Shown in pieces: positions 24,265 through 34,303 of a stretch of DNA of 64,000 nucleotides. The position numbers and the translations under genes were made by a program. Where the stretch lies: contig JADJGZ010000002.1 in assembly GCA_016707785.1 (NCBI GenBank), forward strand, positions 62,001 through 126,000, given 5' to 3'. Each line of letters starts with the position of its first letter. Within the stretch, counting starts at the first letter, position 1. The DNA comes from Bacteroidales bacterium. GTDB taxonomy: Bacteria; Bacteroidota; Bacteroidia; Bacteroidales; UBA4417. Below the pieces are notes generated by a model. That model made no database searches, was not told where the DNA came from, and saw only the letters and a list, made by a program, of their open reading frames with translations.

Positions 24265-27189
24265 ATGATGAAATATTTATCACTGATAATTCTCCTGACC
24301 ATTTCCCTCACAGCCCTGGCTCAGGAAAGGCTGATTTCCGGGAAGGTTACTGATGAAAGTGGCATGGGTCTGCCAGGTGTTACTGTTCAACTTAAAGGCA
24401 CTTCAACCGGAACAACAACCGATCTGGATGGTAAATACAAAATCAACCTGAATGCAGGTATTTTACGATTCAGCTATATTGGGTTTGTGCCCCAGGAAAT
24501 TACTATCACTAATCAATCAAGTATAAATATTGTATTGCTCGAAGAAACCAAACAATTAAATGAAGTGGTGATCATAGGTTATGGCACCCAGAAAAAAAAG
24601 GATTTAACAACCGCAGTTTCAGTTGTTGGTGAAAAAGAAATAAGGGACCGTCCATTGGTATCTGCAGCCCAGGCTTTGCAGGGAAAAGCAGCCGGTGTAC
24701 AAGTGACACAACCATCAGGGAAACCAGGTTCCAGTTTGTCGGTTCGTGTTCGAGGAGCCACATCAGTTTTAGCCGGGAATGAACCGCTTTATGTGGTGGA
24801 CGGCCTCCCAACCACAGATATCAGTGGATTAAGCCCAACTGATATTGCGTCTATGAGTGTTCTCAAAGATGCTTCTTCTGCAGCTATATATGGAGCAAGA
24901 GCTGCTAATGGGGTTGTCCTCATTACCACCAAGCGTGGTGAAACCAATAACCAAAAGGTTAGTTTCAACACTTATTATGGTGTCTCCAAATTAAGAAAAA
25001 CAGTTGAAGTCCTTGGTACAAAAGACTATCGGGATTTACTGGAAGAAATTTCACCGGGAAGTTACAGCCCCCTCTGGACCAAATATACCAATTGGAGTGA
25101 AGAGGTCTTTGGAACTGGGTTTAACCAGTCCTATCAATTATCTGCTACCGGTGGCAGTGAAAAAATGAAGTATTTTGTTTCAGGTGGTTACCTTTCAGAA
25201 CAGGGAATAGTACAACCTGCCAAATTCGATCGGTATTCATTTAGGATTAATCTTGATAATGATCTGAATCCCTGGTTGAAAATTGGAACCAATATCAGTA
25301 TCTTAAGTCTGAAGTCGAAGGACACTCCTGATAATCTTAGCTCCGGCAGGGGTGGTGTAATTATGAGTGCCCTGAATACTCCTCCATTTTTGCAGATATA
25401 CAAGAGTGATGGTAGCGGATGGTTTGACCCCAATCCCTTCCAACCTTCATGGGAAAACCCGGTAGCATATATGGAAGGCCCTGATCAGGAAGCCTCTGAT
25501 AATAAGGTTTTTGGAAGTTTTAATGCTGAGGCCAAATTATACAAGGATGTGTTTCTTAAATCGCGTTTAGGTGTGGATCTGAATACTCACCAATGGGATT
25601 ATTACCTGGATCCGTTCCGGACCAGCTATGGCCGCAAAGAGCATGGAATAGGAACATCCTCTAAAGGTAATAGCAGCTCCGTTCTTTGGGAAAACACCCT
25701 TGATTATTCTCTGCGTTCAGATAATCATACTTTCACTGCTCTAATTGGTAGTAGTATCCAAAAGTATGCATACAAAGAATCTTATCTCTCAGGAAGCAAT
25801 TTCCCTGAAGATGTGTCGATTCAAACCTTATGGGCTGCCAATACGATTACAGGAGGTACTTCAGGACAGCAATGGGCGCTTGCTTCCTTTTTTGGAAGGG
25901 CATCCTATGATTATATGGGCAAATACTATCTTACTGGCAGCATTCGTCGTGATGGTTCTTCAAAACTAGCCAACCCCTGGGGAACGATGCCATCATTCTC
26001 AGCAGGATGGAGGATTTCATCTGAAAAATTCATGCAAGGCATTGATTTCATTGATGACCTAAAGATACGTGGAGGCTGGGGTAAAACCGGCAACCAGGAA
26101 GGAATCCCAAATTATACTCAGTATGGACTTGCCAATTTCTCAAGAATTACACTTGGACCCAATGACCCATTGCTAGGCCCGGCATTTTACCAGTATACCT
26201 ATGGAAATCCCGATCTCAGATGGGAAACTACCTCTCAAACCAATATTGGCATCGACCTTACCGCATTTAACTCAAGACTTGTATTAAATCTTGATGTATA
26301 TATGAAAAAAACAGTTGACGTGCTGATGAATGTTCAACTTCCATCCTACCTGCCTATTACAACAATTCAAACAAATGTCGGGGAAATTGTGAATAAAGGA
26401 TTGGAATTAAATATTAGCACTGTCAACATCGACAAAAAGATCAGGTGGAACAGCGACTTTAATATTTCCTTCAACAAGAATGAAGTGACCGCATTAAAGT
26501 ATACTGATGTCTACTATTTTGGGAGAATTTATAGCAATAATTCAGATGTTGCCATTGTAAAAGTTGGGTTACCACTGGGTTCCTTCTATGGTTACATTTC
26601 AGAAGGTGTTGATCCGTTAACTGGTAACCTGAAGTATAAAGATGTTAATGACAATGGCATTTTTGATACCGGCGACCGTACTGTAATTGGTGATGCCCAG
26701 CCTGATTTCATCTTTGGGTTCACAAACAATATCAGCTATAAGCGATTTGACCTCAATATCTTCTTCCAGGGAAGTTATGGAAATGATATCTATAATGCTA
26801 CCCGAATTGATCTTGAAGGAATGTTCGATAGTAAAAACCAATCAACTGCTGTACTTCGTCGCTGGACTACGGAGAATACTGACACGGATATTCCTAAAGT
26901 TGGTAATATGGACAATGTACGCAATTCCTCCCGTTTTATTGAGGATGGTTCTTATGTAAGACTAAAGTCATTGACCCTATCCTATAAAGTCTTTACTCCT
27001 AATGAAATAAAAGCCTTTAACAAACTATCGGTTTATGTTACCGGTCAGAACCTGCTGACATTCACAAATTACAGTGGATTTGATCCTGAAGTAAATGCTT
27101 ACGGAAATAGTGCTACAGAAATGGGAATAGATTATGGGACCTATCCTCAATCCCGGTCATTGATTATTGGTCTTAACGTTGAATTCTAA
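24265..27189 (+). CDS. SusC-like TonB-dependent outer-membrane transporter, pair 2
   Basis: 974 residues. Signal peptide (YLSLIILLTISLTALAQ), carboxypeptidase-D regulatory-like domain (ISGKVTDESGMGLPGVTV), TonB-box region LNEVVIIGYGTQKKK, plug (VRVRGATSVLAGNEPLYVVDG) and a barrel ending LIIGLNVEF. Same family as the 15667 protein but clearly divergent, so it is an old paralogue rather than a recent duplicate. Two adjacent ATGs (24265, 24268) are possible starts. It follows a strong terminator, so it probably has its own promoter, which I could not identify. Its 3' end is followed 13 bp later by the second SusD. Confidence 0.96.
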   Translation: MMKYLSLIILLTISLTALAQERLISGKVTDESGMGLPGVTVQLKGTSTGTTTDLDGKYKINLNAGILRFSYIGFVPQEITITNQSSINIVLLEETKQLNEVVIIGYGTQKKKDLTTAVSVVGEKEIRDRPLVSAAQALQGKAAGVQVTQPSGKPGSSLSVRVRGATSVLAGNEPLYVVDGLPTTDISGLSPTDIASMSVLKDASSAAIYGARAANGVVLITTKRGETNNQKVSFNTYYGVSKLRKTVEVLGTKDYRDLLEEISPGSYSPLWTKYTNWSEEVFGTGFNQSYQLSATGGSEKMKYFVSGGYLSEQGIVQPAKFDRYSFRINLDNDLNPWLKIGTNISILSLKSKDTPDNLSSGRGGVIMSALNTPPFLQIYKSDGSGWFDPNPFQPSWENPVAYMEGPDQEASDNKVFGSFNAEAKLYKDVFLKSRLGVDLNTHQWDYYLDPFRTSYGRKEHGIGTSSKGNSSSVLWENTLDYSLRSDNHTFTALIGSSIQKYAYKESYLSGSNFPEDVSIQTLWAANTITGGTSGQQWALASFFGRASYDYMGKYYLTGSIRRDGSSKLANPWGTMPSFSAGWRISSEKFMQGIDFIDDLKIRGGWGKTGNQEGIPNYTQYGLANFSRITLGPNDPLLGPAFYQYTYGNPDLRWETTSQTNIGIDLTAFNSRLVLNLDVYMKKTVDVLMNVQLPSYLPITTIQTNVGEIVNKGLELNISTVNIDKKIRWNSDFNISFNKNEVTALKYTDVYYFGRIYSNNSDVAIVKVGLPLGSFYGYISEGVDPLTGNLKYKDVNDNGIFDTGDRTVIGDAQPDFIFGFTNNISYKRFDLNIFFQGSYGNDIYNATRIDLEGMFDSKNQSTAVLRRWTTENTDTDIPKVGNMDNVRNSSRFIEDGSYVRLKSLTLSYKVFTPNEIKAFNKLSVYVTGQNLLTFTNYSGFDPEVNAYGNSATEMGIDYGTYPQSRSLIIGLNVEF

Positions 27190-27202
27190 AATAGCTGCCA
27201 TC

Positions 27203-28666
27203 ATGAAAAAATATATATACCTACTGATTGTAATTCCTGTAATGGCCTTACAATTAACTTCTTGCGATAAATTTCTGGATCTCAATCCTCAGAATGATAA
27301 AATCATTGTGAATAATGAAGATTCAACTTATTTCACTTCAGCAGGGGATGTTGAATCAGCCCTTCAGGGAGTATATGGGGATTTGCGAAATGAGTATTTC
27401 GAACTCGATTATTTTGTGAATGGTGATGCTCAAAGTGATGATGCTTATGCCGGTGCAGATAATCCTGCAAATTTCCAGATCGATGATTACAATATTGATG
27501 CCTTGAACACCAATGTTAGTCGTGACTGGGGTTACTTGTATGCAGCTATTGGGAAAGCCAATGCAGTAATAAATAACATTGAGGATGTTACAGATCCGGA
27601 ACTTACCGAGTCCAGGAAGAATGAGATCATCGGTGAAGCTTCATTCCTTCGGGCATTCATGTATTTTCAGTTAGTGCAGCTTTGGGGCGATGTCCCTTTG
27701 CAGCTTCAGGAAATCAAAACAATCAGTGCCGAGCTATTACCTGAAATATACCCTATCATGTTCCCTGCGCGTGACCCTAAGGAAGAGGTTTATGCCCAGA
27801 TTATCAAGGATCTGGAAGTAGCCGTATCATCTGCCAAAATTACAGCCCAGGATAAAGGTTATGTTACCAGGGGGGCCGTAAATACTTTGTTAGCCAAAGT
27901 ATATGCCACCGTTGAACCTCATGACTGGAATAAAGTGCTGAAATATTGTAATGATGTAATTTCCGGCGGCTATTCACTCCTCCCTGAATATGATCAACTA
28001 TGGGATAATAGCATTGAAAACTCTTCAGAATCAATCTTTGAAATCAATTATGCAGGCACCAGCAGCAGTGGCAACTGGGGAGCCAGTATGTTTATGGGAC
28101 TGGACTGGAAAAAGTTTAATATTCCCTCCAATGACCTCGTGAAAGCCTTTAATGACGAAGGTGATGTGATCAGGAAGAATTCTTCTATAACATTCATGGA
28201 TGTAACCGGTTCATGGACCGATCAGCATTGGCCACAAACCAATTATCCTTTTGCCTATAAATACAGGGCCTATACCTCTCCCAGTCCACAGAACTACATT
28301 TTCTTCAGACTGGCAGATGTCATTTTATTGAAAGCTGAAGCCCTCAATGAAACCGGCGATACTCCGGGTGCTGCTGCACTTGTTAATCAAATCCGGTCCA
28401 GGGTTGATCTTCCAAATACTACAGCCTCCACACAGGATGCAATGCGACTGGCGATTGAAAAGGAAAGAAGATTAGAGCTGGCTTTCGAAGGACATCGCTG
28501 GTTTGACCTAAAGCGCACCGGCCGGGCTATCGCTGTTCTCAATGCAGTATCAGAGTTCGGTGGCGTTAATATGAGCTATAACCTGAACGAAAACAGGTTA
28601 TTGTGGCCTATCCCACAATCGGAACTTGATAAAAATACTAAACTGATTCAAAATCCGGGATACTAA
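27203..28666 (+). CDS. SusD-like glycan-binding lipoprotein, pair 2
   Basis: 487 residues from the ATG at 27203, which starts a lipoprotein signal (MKKYIYLLIVIPVMALQLTSC, Cys21); an upstream in-frame start at 27167 would overlap susC and spoil the signal. RagB/SusD features: ALQGVYGDLRNEYF, IGEASFLRAFMYFQLVQLWGDVPL, EKERRLELAFEGHRWFDLKRTG, and LLWPIPQSELD near the C-terminus. Partner of the SusC 13 bp upstream. GH5, GH16 and GH30 genes follow on the same strand with gaps of 33-62 bp, so the segment from 24265 to 34222 looks like one operon. Confidence 0.96.
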   Translation: MKKYIYLLIVIPVMALQLTSCDKFLDLNPQNDKIIVNNEDSTYFTSAGDVESALQGVYGDLRNEYFELDYFVNGDAQSDDAYAGADNPANFQIDDYNIDALNTNVSRDWGYLYAAIGKANAVINNIEDVTDPELTESRKNEIIGEASFLRAFMYFQLVQLWGDVPLQLQEIKTISAELLPEIYPIMFPARDPKEEVYAQIIKDLEVAVSSAKITAQDKGYVTRGAVNTLLAKVYATVEPHDWNKVLKYCNDVISGGYSLLPEYDQLWDNSIENSSESIFEINYAGTSSSGNWGASMFMGLDWKKFNIPSNDLVKAFNDEGDVIRKNSSITFMDVTGSWTDQHWPQTNYPFAYKYRAYTSPSPQNYIFFRLADVILLKAEALNETGDTPGAAALVNQIRSRVDLPNTTASTQDAMRLAIEKERRLELAFEGHRWFDLKRTGRAIAVLNAVSEFGGVNMSYNLNENRLLWPIPQSELDKNTKLIQNPGY

Positions 28667-28728
28667 AATGATGTGTTACTTGTATTACTGGAATTTCTCA
28701 AATAACTCATAAAAAGCTAGTCTGAATA

Positions 28729-31518
28729 ATGACAACATCCTTTGTTTCCTTCGAAATAAAACAAGCATTAAGATCAGCAGGGATCCTCGTATTCCTGCTG
28801 ATAATTAATGTTTTGAGTGCTCAAAACCTCAAAACCAGTGGTAAAAAAATTGTTGATGAAGCCGGCAATGAGGTAATCCTTCGGGGTATGGGATTAGGTG
28901 GCTGGATGCTCATGGAAGGTTACATGATGGAAACCAGCAGTTTCGCAAATCCACAAAGAGAGATCAAAGCAAAAATTCAGAGCCTGATAGGCCCTCAGAA
29001 TACTGAAAATTTTTATAAAACCTGGCATCAGAATCATTGTACTAAAACAGATATCGATTCTTTAGCTTCCTGGGGTTTCAACTCCGTCAGGCTCCCAATG
29101 CATTATAACCTTTATACTCTTCCCATTGAAGCAGAACCCGTTGCCGGTGAGAATACCTGGCTGGAAGAAGGTTTTACCCTTACTGACAGTCTTCTGAAAT
29201 GGTGCTCGGAGAACCAGATTTACCTTATTCTTGATTTGCATGCAGCACCCGGAGGCCAGGGCAAGGATATGGCAATTTCAGATTATGACCCGGCTAAACC
29301 TTCTCTTTGGGAGAGTGAAGCCAATAAACAGAAAACCATCGCACTTTGGAGAAAACTGGCTGAAAGATATGCTAATGAACCATGGATGGGTGGCTATGAC
29401 CTTATCAATGAAACGAACTGGAACTTCACAGCTGGAGCTAATCAAAACGGATGTTCTGAATCCAGCAATGTTCCTCTTCGTCAACTACTGGTAGCAATTA
29501 CACAGGCCATTCGCGAGGTTGATCAGCAGCACATGATCATCATAGAGGGAAATTGCTGGGCAAATAATTATAATGGACTGCTCCCTCCCTGGGATAACAA
29601 TATGGTTGCCAGCTTCCACAAGTATTGGTCAACCAACGATCAGAATTCTATCCAGGGAATGATCAATATCCGGAATACCCATAACATACCTCTTTGGCTT
29701 GGAGAATCCGGTGAAAATTCAAATCATTGGTTTACTGATGCTATTCAGTTGTGTGAAAAAAACTCAATTGGATGGTGCTGGTGGCCGATGAAAAAGGTCA
29801 GTTCAGTAGTAAATCCCCTTACAATACCAAAGAACAGTGATTACCAGGTTTTACTGGATTATTGGCAAAACGGGGGTGCCACACCGGGTACCGAATTTGC
29901 TAAAAATGCCATGATGCAACTGGCTGAAAATTCTAAAATTGAAAACTGCATCTTCAGGAAAGATATTATTGATGCAATGTTCCGACAGGTTAATGATGCA
30001 TCAGCCAAACCATATGCCAATCATCATATCCCCGGACTCATCCATTTCTCCGATTTTGATATGGGCAAAAATGGTGTTGCTTATAAAGATAAAGAGTTCG
30101 CAGATTATCATGTAAGTTCCGGCACCTATACCTCCTGGAATAATGGATGGGTGTATAGAAATGATGGAGTGGATGTTGAAACCTGTTTCGATTCCGATCC
30201 ACAGTCCAATGATTACAATGTGGGCTGGACAGAGGATACTGAGTGGATTCAATACACAGTTCAAATCGACTCCTCGGCTGCCTATAATATGGATCTCAGA
30301 TATGCTTCTTCTTCTTTGGCAACTCCAAGGATCCGAATAAAAAGCAATGGAAGTGATATCTCCGGAACCCTTATGCTAACTTCAACAGGTGGAAATCAAA
30401 CATGGAAGACCTTACAGGCAGGAGACCTGATACTATATAAAGGTATTAATCAACTCCAGGTATACATTGATAAAGGAGGAGCCAATTTGGGATATATGAG
30501 GTTTTCTCTGTCAAAAAAGATTGAAGATGTTCCCCTTCGCTCCTTATCCGCTGAAACATACCAGGAAACACAAGACATTTATCTTACCCTCAACAAATCA
30601 ATTAATCCTGCAACTATCAGTAGTACCGGTTTCGAGGGCAATGTGAATGGCCAGACTGTATCCGTCAGTTCGGTAAAAATCAATAGCCTCAACCCTCAAC
30701 AGTTAATTATTCGTTTATCTGAAGAATTAATGGATGGGGATAATATCAAGTTGAATTATTCCGGTTCCGGGATTATGGCCTTAGATGAATCCCTTTTAGC
30801 AACTTTTACTGATCTGCAGGTAATCAATAATCTTCCTGTTCACTTGGCTGTTCCGGGAAAAATTGAAGCAGAAGCATTCAGTTATAACCGGGGATTACAG
30901 CTTGAAACCACAACAGATGCAGGGGGCGGACAAAACATCGGATATACAAATACCGGGGACTTCCTCGATTACAAAATCCGGGTTTCAAAAAGCGGCACCT
31001 ATACCCTTGATGCCCGTGTTGCTTGTCAAAGTTCGGCTGGCATTCTTGAGTTCCAGCAACTTGATAAAAGCGGAACACTACTGAATTCTGCAACACTGGA
31101 TGTTCCTGTTACAGGAGGCTGGCAAACCTGGGCTACCCATTCTGTTATAATGAACCTGAATGAAGGAATGGGAATCCTCCGGGTAAAAATTATGAAACCT
31201 GAATTCAATATCAATTGGTACAGGTTTACAAAGATTGCAGAAGAAGATACAGTAGTAAACCCGAATAAGAACATCCGGATATTCCCTAATCCTCTGAATA
31301 AAAATGAGAATAAGCTGAAAATCGAGATGCCAGAATCCAAAGGGAATGATAAAACCCTTTCTATTATGTCATTAAATGGAGCCCTGCTGAGGCAAGAAAC
31401 CCTGGAAAGTGCCGATGAAAATTATACCATCATGTTGAATACTCTTTCTTCCGGACTATACATCCTTGAACTTACAAATGGAAACGAAACCTGGCGTTCA
31501 AAACTCACAATTCTATAG
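28729..31518 (+). CDS. Secreted GH5-family glucanase with CBM6-like domains and T9SS sorting domain
   Basis: 929 residues. Signal peptide (about 10-32, ending NVLSAQ). GH5 catalytic domain (about 35-385): RGMGLGGWMLMEGY, LDLHAAPGG, acid/base Glu228 in LINETNW, nucleophile Glu326 in LGESGEN. Next come a CBM6-like beta-sandwich (about 440-600, YNVGWTEDTEWIQYTVQI), a linker with Ig-like strands, a second CBM6-like domain (about 700-835, IEAEAFSYNRG and IGYTNTGDFLDYKI), and a T9SS type A C-terminal domain (about 845-929, IRIFPNPLNKNENKLKI). The N-terminal motifs resemble exo-beta-1,3-glucanase-type GH5 enzymes, which fits a laminarin-like substrate; the subfamily is not certain. It is exported to the surface by T9SS, unlike its lipoprotein neighbours. 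Confidence 0.9.
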   Translation: MTTSFVSFEIKQALRSAGILVFLLIINVLSAQNLKTSGKKIVDEAGNEVILRGMGLGGWMLMEGYMMETSSFANPQREIKAKIQSLIGPQNTENFYKTWHQNHCTKTDIDSLASWGFNSVRLPMHYNLYTLPIEAEPVAGENTWLEEGFTLTDSLLKWCSENQIYLILDLHAAPGGQGKDMAISDYDPAKPSLWESEANKQKTIALWRKLAERYANEPWMGGYDLINETNWNFTAGANQNGCSESSNVPLRQLLVAITQAIREVDQQHMIIIEGNCWANNYNGLLPPWDNNMVASFHKYWSTNDQNSIQGMINIRNTHNIPLWLGESGENSNHWFTDAIQLCEKNSIGWCWWPMKKVSSVVNPLTIPKNSDYQVLLDYWQNGGATPGTEFAKNAMMQLAENSKIENCIFRKDIIDAMFRQVNDASAKPYANHHIPGLIHFSDFDMGKNGVAYKDKEFADYHVSSGTYTSWNNGWVYRNDGVDVETCFDSDPQSNDYNVGWTEDTEWIQYTVQIDSSAAYNMDLRYASSSLATPRIRIKSNGSDISGTLMLTSTGGNQTWKTLQAGDLILYKGINQLQVYIDKGGANLGYMRFSLSKKIEDVPLRSLSAETYQETQDIYLTLNKSINPATISSTGFEGNVNGQTVSVSSVKINSLNPQQLIIRLSEELMDGDNIKLNYSGSGIMALDESLLATFTDLQVINNLPVHLAVPGKIEAEAFSYNRGLQLETTTDAGGGQNIGYTNTGDFLDYKIRVSKSGTYTLDARVACQSSAGILEFQQLDKSGTLLNSATLDVPVTGGWQTWATHSVIMNLNEGMGILRVKIMKPEFNINWYRFTKIAEEDTVVNPNKNIRIFPNPLNKNENKLKIEMPESKGNDKTLSIMSLNGALLRQETLESADENYTIMLNTLSSGLYILELTNGNETWRSKLTIL

Positions 31519-31551
31519 CACTGATCACACAATCCAATAATTCACTCACAG

Positions 31552-32730
31552 ATGAAAAACATAGCTCTAATATTATCAGCCCTTCTGATTGGAGGAGTAT
31601 TATTTCTTTCCTGTAAGAAAGAATCAGAAGCACCCCCTGTAATCCCTAAACTTGTTGCTGAAGATGTTGTAGTGACAGAAGGCAATATCGACGGGAAAAA
31701 GGCTATAATTACTGTAGACCTGTCAGAAGCTACTACCGTTGATGTATCTCTCAATTGGTCAACAGAGGATGCAACTGCCAAAGCAGGAGAGGATTTTGTT
31801 GCAGTTACTGATCAACCACTCATCTTTTTAGCTGGTGAAGTTTCCAAAGTAATTGAAATTAGCATTCTTTCAGATACCTATCTTGAATTAGATGGTGCTT
31901 TTGTGGTCAAATTCAGCAATTTACAGAATACAACAATGCTGATTCCCCAGGTTAAGGTTACCATTGAGGACGACGATAATTATGTACCACTTCAGGATGC
32001 AGATGGGTATATTACACCTGATAATTACCCCGGGATGAGCCTGATCTGGAGTGATGAATTTGATGATGCTACATTAAATACAACCTCCTGGAACTATGAA
32101 ATTGGTGGCGGTGGCTGGGGGAATAATGAGTTGGAGATTTATACCGATTTACCTGCTAATTCGAATCTACAGAATGGTTTTCTGACTATTACGGCTTTGA
32201 AGAATCCTTATAATGGAAATTACACATCTGCTAGACTTACCACTAAAGGGAAAGAAGAATTCACGTATGGAAGGATTGATATACGTGCCAAAATGCCAAT
32301 CGGACAAGGGATCTGGCCTGCATTATGGATGCTGGGCGGGAATATCTCCAGTGTTGGCTGGCCAGCTTGCGGGGAAATTGATATTATGGAATACCTTGGA
32401 CATGAATCAGATAAAGTACATGGTACCATCCATTACAATGATGGCGGGCATAAATATATCGGAGGCTCCTACAAGGTAAACCAGAGTGAAAACTATCATG
32501 ATAAGTTTCATGTATTTACCATCTTATGGCAGGAAAATTCAATTGAATGGTTTGTTGACTATAAACGTTATTATACCGTGACACCTTCAACAATAAAATA
32601 TGATGCATTTCGCTTGCCTCAGTTTTTCATCTTCAATGTAGCTGTTGGGGGAAACTGGCCCGGAAGTCCAAATGCTTCCACAGTATTTCCTCAATCGATG
32701 ATCGTCGATTATGTCAGGGTATTTCAATAG
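31552..32730 (+). CDS. GH16 laminarinase-type lipoprotein with Calx-beta domain
   Basis: 392 residues. Lipoprotein signal with Cys21 (GGVLFLSCKKE). A Calx-beta-like domain follows (about 35-145, SLNWSTEDATAKAGEDFVAVTD). The GH16 beta-jelly-roll domain (about 155-392) carries the catalytic signature GEIDIMEYLG: nucleophile Glu275, Asp277, acid/base Glu280; WPALWML and the terminal VDYVRVFQ are typical. Lack of a long insertion and the EIDIMEY form suggest a beta-1,3-glucanase (laminarinase) of the GH16_3 kind; this is by motif only. As a surface lipoprotein it would cut the backbone into oligosaccharides for the SusC/D pairs. Confidence 0.93.
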   Translation: MKNIALILSALLIGGVLFLSCKKESEAPPVIPKLVAEDVVVTEGNIDGKKAIITVDLSEATTVDVSLNWSTEDATAKAGEDFVAVTDQPLIFLAGEVSKVIEISILSDTYLELDGAFVVKFSNLQNTTMLIPQVKVTIEDDDNYVPLQDADGYITPDNYPGMSLIWSDEFDDATLNTTSWNYEIGGGGWGNNELEIYTDLPANSNLQNGFLTITALKNPYNGNYTSARLTTKGKEEFTYGRIDIRAKMPIGQGIWPALWMLGGNISSVGWPACGEIDIMEYLGHESDKVHGTIHYNDGGHKYIGGSYKVNQSENYHDKFHVFTILWQENSIEWFVDYKRYYTVTPSTIKYDAFRLPQFFIFNVAVGGNWPGSPNASTVFPQSMIVDYVRVFQ

Positions 32731-32767
32731 ACATTAAAATATAAGCAATAACAAAATCTACAACGAT

Positions 32768-34222
32768 ATGAAGAAGAATTTCAGCATTTATTTATTCATG
32801 TCAGCCCTGGTGCTTTTCCTGGGTTGTAAATCAGGAAGCCAGGAAGGCAATAACGGTGCCACTTCCTCAACAATGAAAACTGCCGAGATTTATGTAACGG
32901 CTCCTGCTGATTCATTGCGTCTGACACTCATGCCTCAGCTATCATTTGAAGAGCTGAAACAACCTTCGGAACATGTTCCAACAATAATGCTGGATCCGAA
33001 TAAGTCGTTCCAGACCATCGTAGGCATTGGTGGAGCCCTTACTGATGCTTCAGCCGAAACCTTTTACAAGCTTCCAAAAGCAAAACAGGATGAATTGATT
33101 CAGGCTTACTTCTCTGTAGATAAAGGAATCGGATATTCACTCTGCAGGACTCATATCAATAGTTGTGACTTCTCCAGTGAGAGTTATGCTTATGCAAATG
33201 CAGGTGACAAAGAGCTCAAATCCTTTAATATCGACCATGATAAGAAATTCAGGATCCCATTAATAAAAGCCGCTTTGGATAAAGCAGGAGCAGAACTGCA
33301 AATGTTTGCTTCTCCATGGAGCCCCCCGGCCTGGATGAAGGATAATAATAATATGTTAAAGGGTGGCAAGTTAAAAGAAGAATATTACCAAAGCTGGGCG
33401 GATTACTATATCCGCTTTATGGAATTCTATAAAAAAGAGGGAATAGATTTTTGGGGATTATCTGTTCAGAATGAACCGATGGCCGTTCAAACCTGGGAAT
33501 CCTGTATTTATACCGCTGAAGAAGAGCGTGATTTTGTGAAAAATTTCCTCGGCCCAACCATCAGAAAGTCTCCTTTGAGGGATACAAAGATCGTCATCTG
33601 GGATCATAACCGTGGGCTTATGTATCAAAGGGCAAAGGTGATGTATGACGATAAGGATGCTGCCAAATATGTTTGGGGAACCGGGTTCCATTGGTATACC
33701 GGCGATCATTTCGAAAATGTAAAGTTGCATGCTGAAGCTTTCCCCGATAAGGCAATGCTATTTACTGAAGGATGCGTTTATCCTTTTAATTACGATAGCA
33801 TTTTTGAATGGCATTGGGGTGAAACCTATGGCCGGTCAATGATTCATGATTTCAATAATGGTGCTGCCGGTTGGATTGACTGGAACATACTTCTGGATGA
33901 AACCGGTGGGCCAAATCATGTGCAGAACTTCTGTTTTGCCCCTGTGATTGGAAATACCAAAACCGGAGAGTTACATTACATGAATTCCTTTTACTATCTG
34001 GGCCATTTTTCGAAATTTGTCCGCCCCGAGGCTAAGCGAATCATTTGTTCATCAAATGACGATGCCTTACTGGCCACTGCCTTTGTGAATACTGATGGAA
34101 GCATTGTTTCTGTAATCCAGAATGAAACGGCTGCAGAAAAGGAGTTTTATGTATGGTTGGATGGAAAAGCCGTGAAAGCTAAAAGCCCGGCCCATTCGAT
34201 AATTACGGTTGTACTGAAATAA
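32768..34222 (+). CDS. GH30 family glycoside hydrolase lipoprotein (copy 2)
   Basis: 484 residues. Lipobox Cys20 (LVLFLGCKSG). The GH30 barrel shows FQTIVGIGGALTDASAETF, SPWSPPAWMKDNN, acid/base Glu236 in SVQNEP and nucleophile Glu334 in LFTEGC, then GWIDWNILLDETGGPNHV and the terminal beta-sandwich. This is closer to glucosylceramidase-like GH30_1 members than the first GH30 copy is. A beta-1,6- or beta-glucosidase role on glucan side chains is inferred. It is the last gene of the locus; a 12-bp palindrome follows between it and the convergent gene at 34304. Confidence 0.93.
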   Translation: MKKNFSIYLFMSALVLFLGCKSGSQEGNNGATSSTMKTAEIYVTAPADSLRLTLMPQLSFEELKQPSEHVPTIMLDPNKSFQTIVGIGGALTDASAETFYKLPKAKQDELIQAYFSVDKGIGYSLCRTHINSCDFSSESYAYANAGDKELKSFNIDHDKKFRIPLIKAALDKAGAELQMFASPWSPPAWMKDNNNMLKGGKLKEEYYQSWADYYIRFMEFYKKEGIDFWGLSVQNEPMAVQTWESCIYTAEEERDFVKNFLGPTIRKSPLRDTKIVIWDHNRGLMYQRAKVMYDDKDAAKYVWGTGFHWYTGDHFENVKLHAEAFPDKAMLFTEGCVYPFNYDSIFEWHWGETYGRSMIHDFNNGAAGWIDWNILLDETGGPNHVQNFCFAPVIGNTKTGELHYMNSFYYLGHFSKFVRPEAKRIICSSNDDALLATAFVNTDGSIVSVIQNETAAEKEFYVWLDGKAVKAKSPAHSIITVVLK

Positions 34223-34258
34223 TTTCATATTGGGAAAAGCCTGGGGTCCACGAATGCG

Positions 34259-34286
34259 CACGAATCCGCCGCCTGGCGGATTCGTG
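34259..34286. terminator. Palindrome between convergent genes, REP-like core
   Basis: Perfect 12-bp stem CACGAATCCGCC (34259-34270) / GGCGGATTCGTG (34275-34286), 4-nt loop. It probably serves as a bidirectional terminator. The inner TCCGCC-N4-GGCGGA core is the same as in the dispersed element at 6818-6833. Confidence 0.6.
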
Positions 34287-34303
34287 GATAAACTTTGGCT
34301 ATA

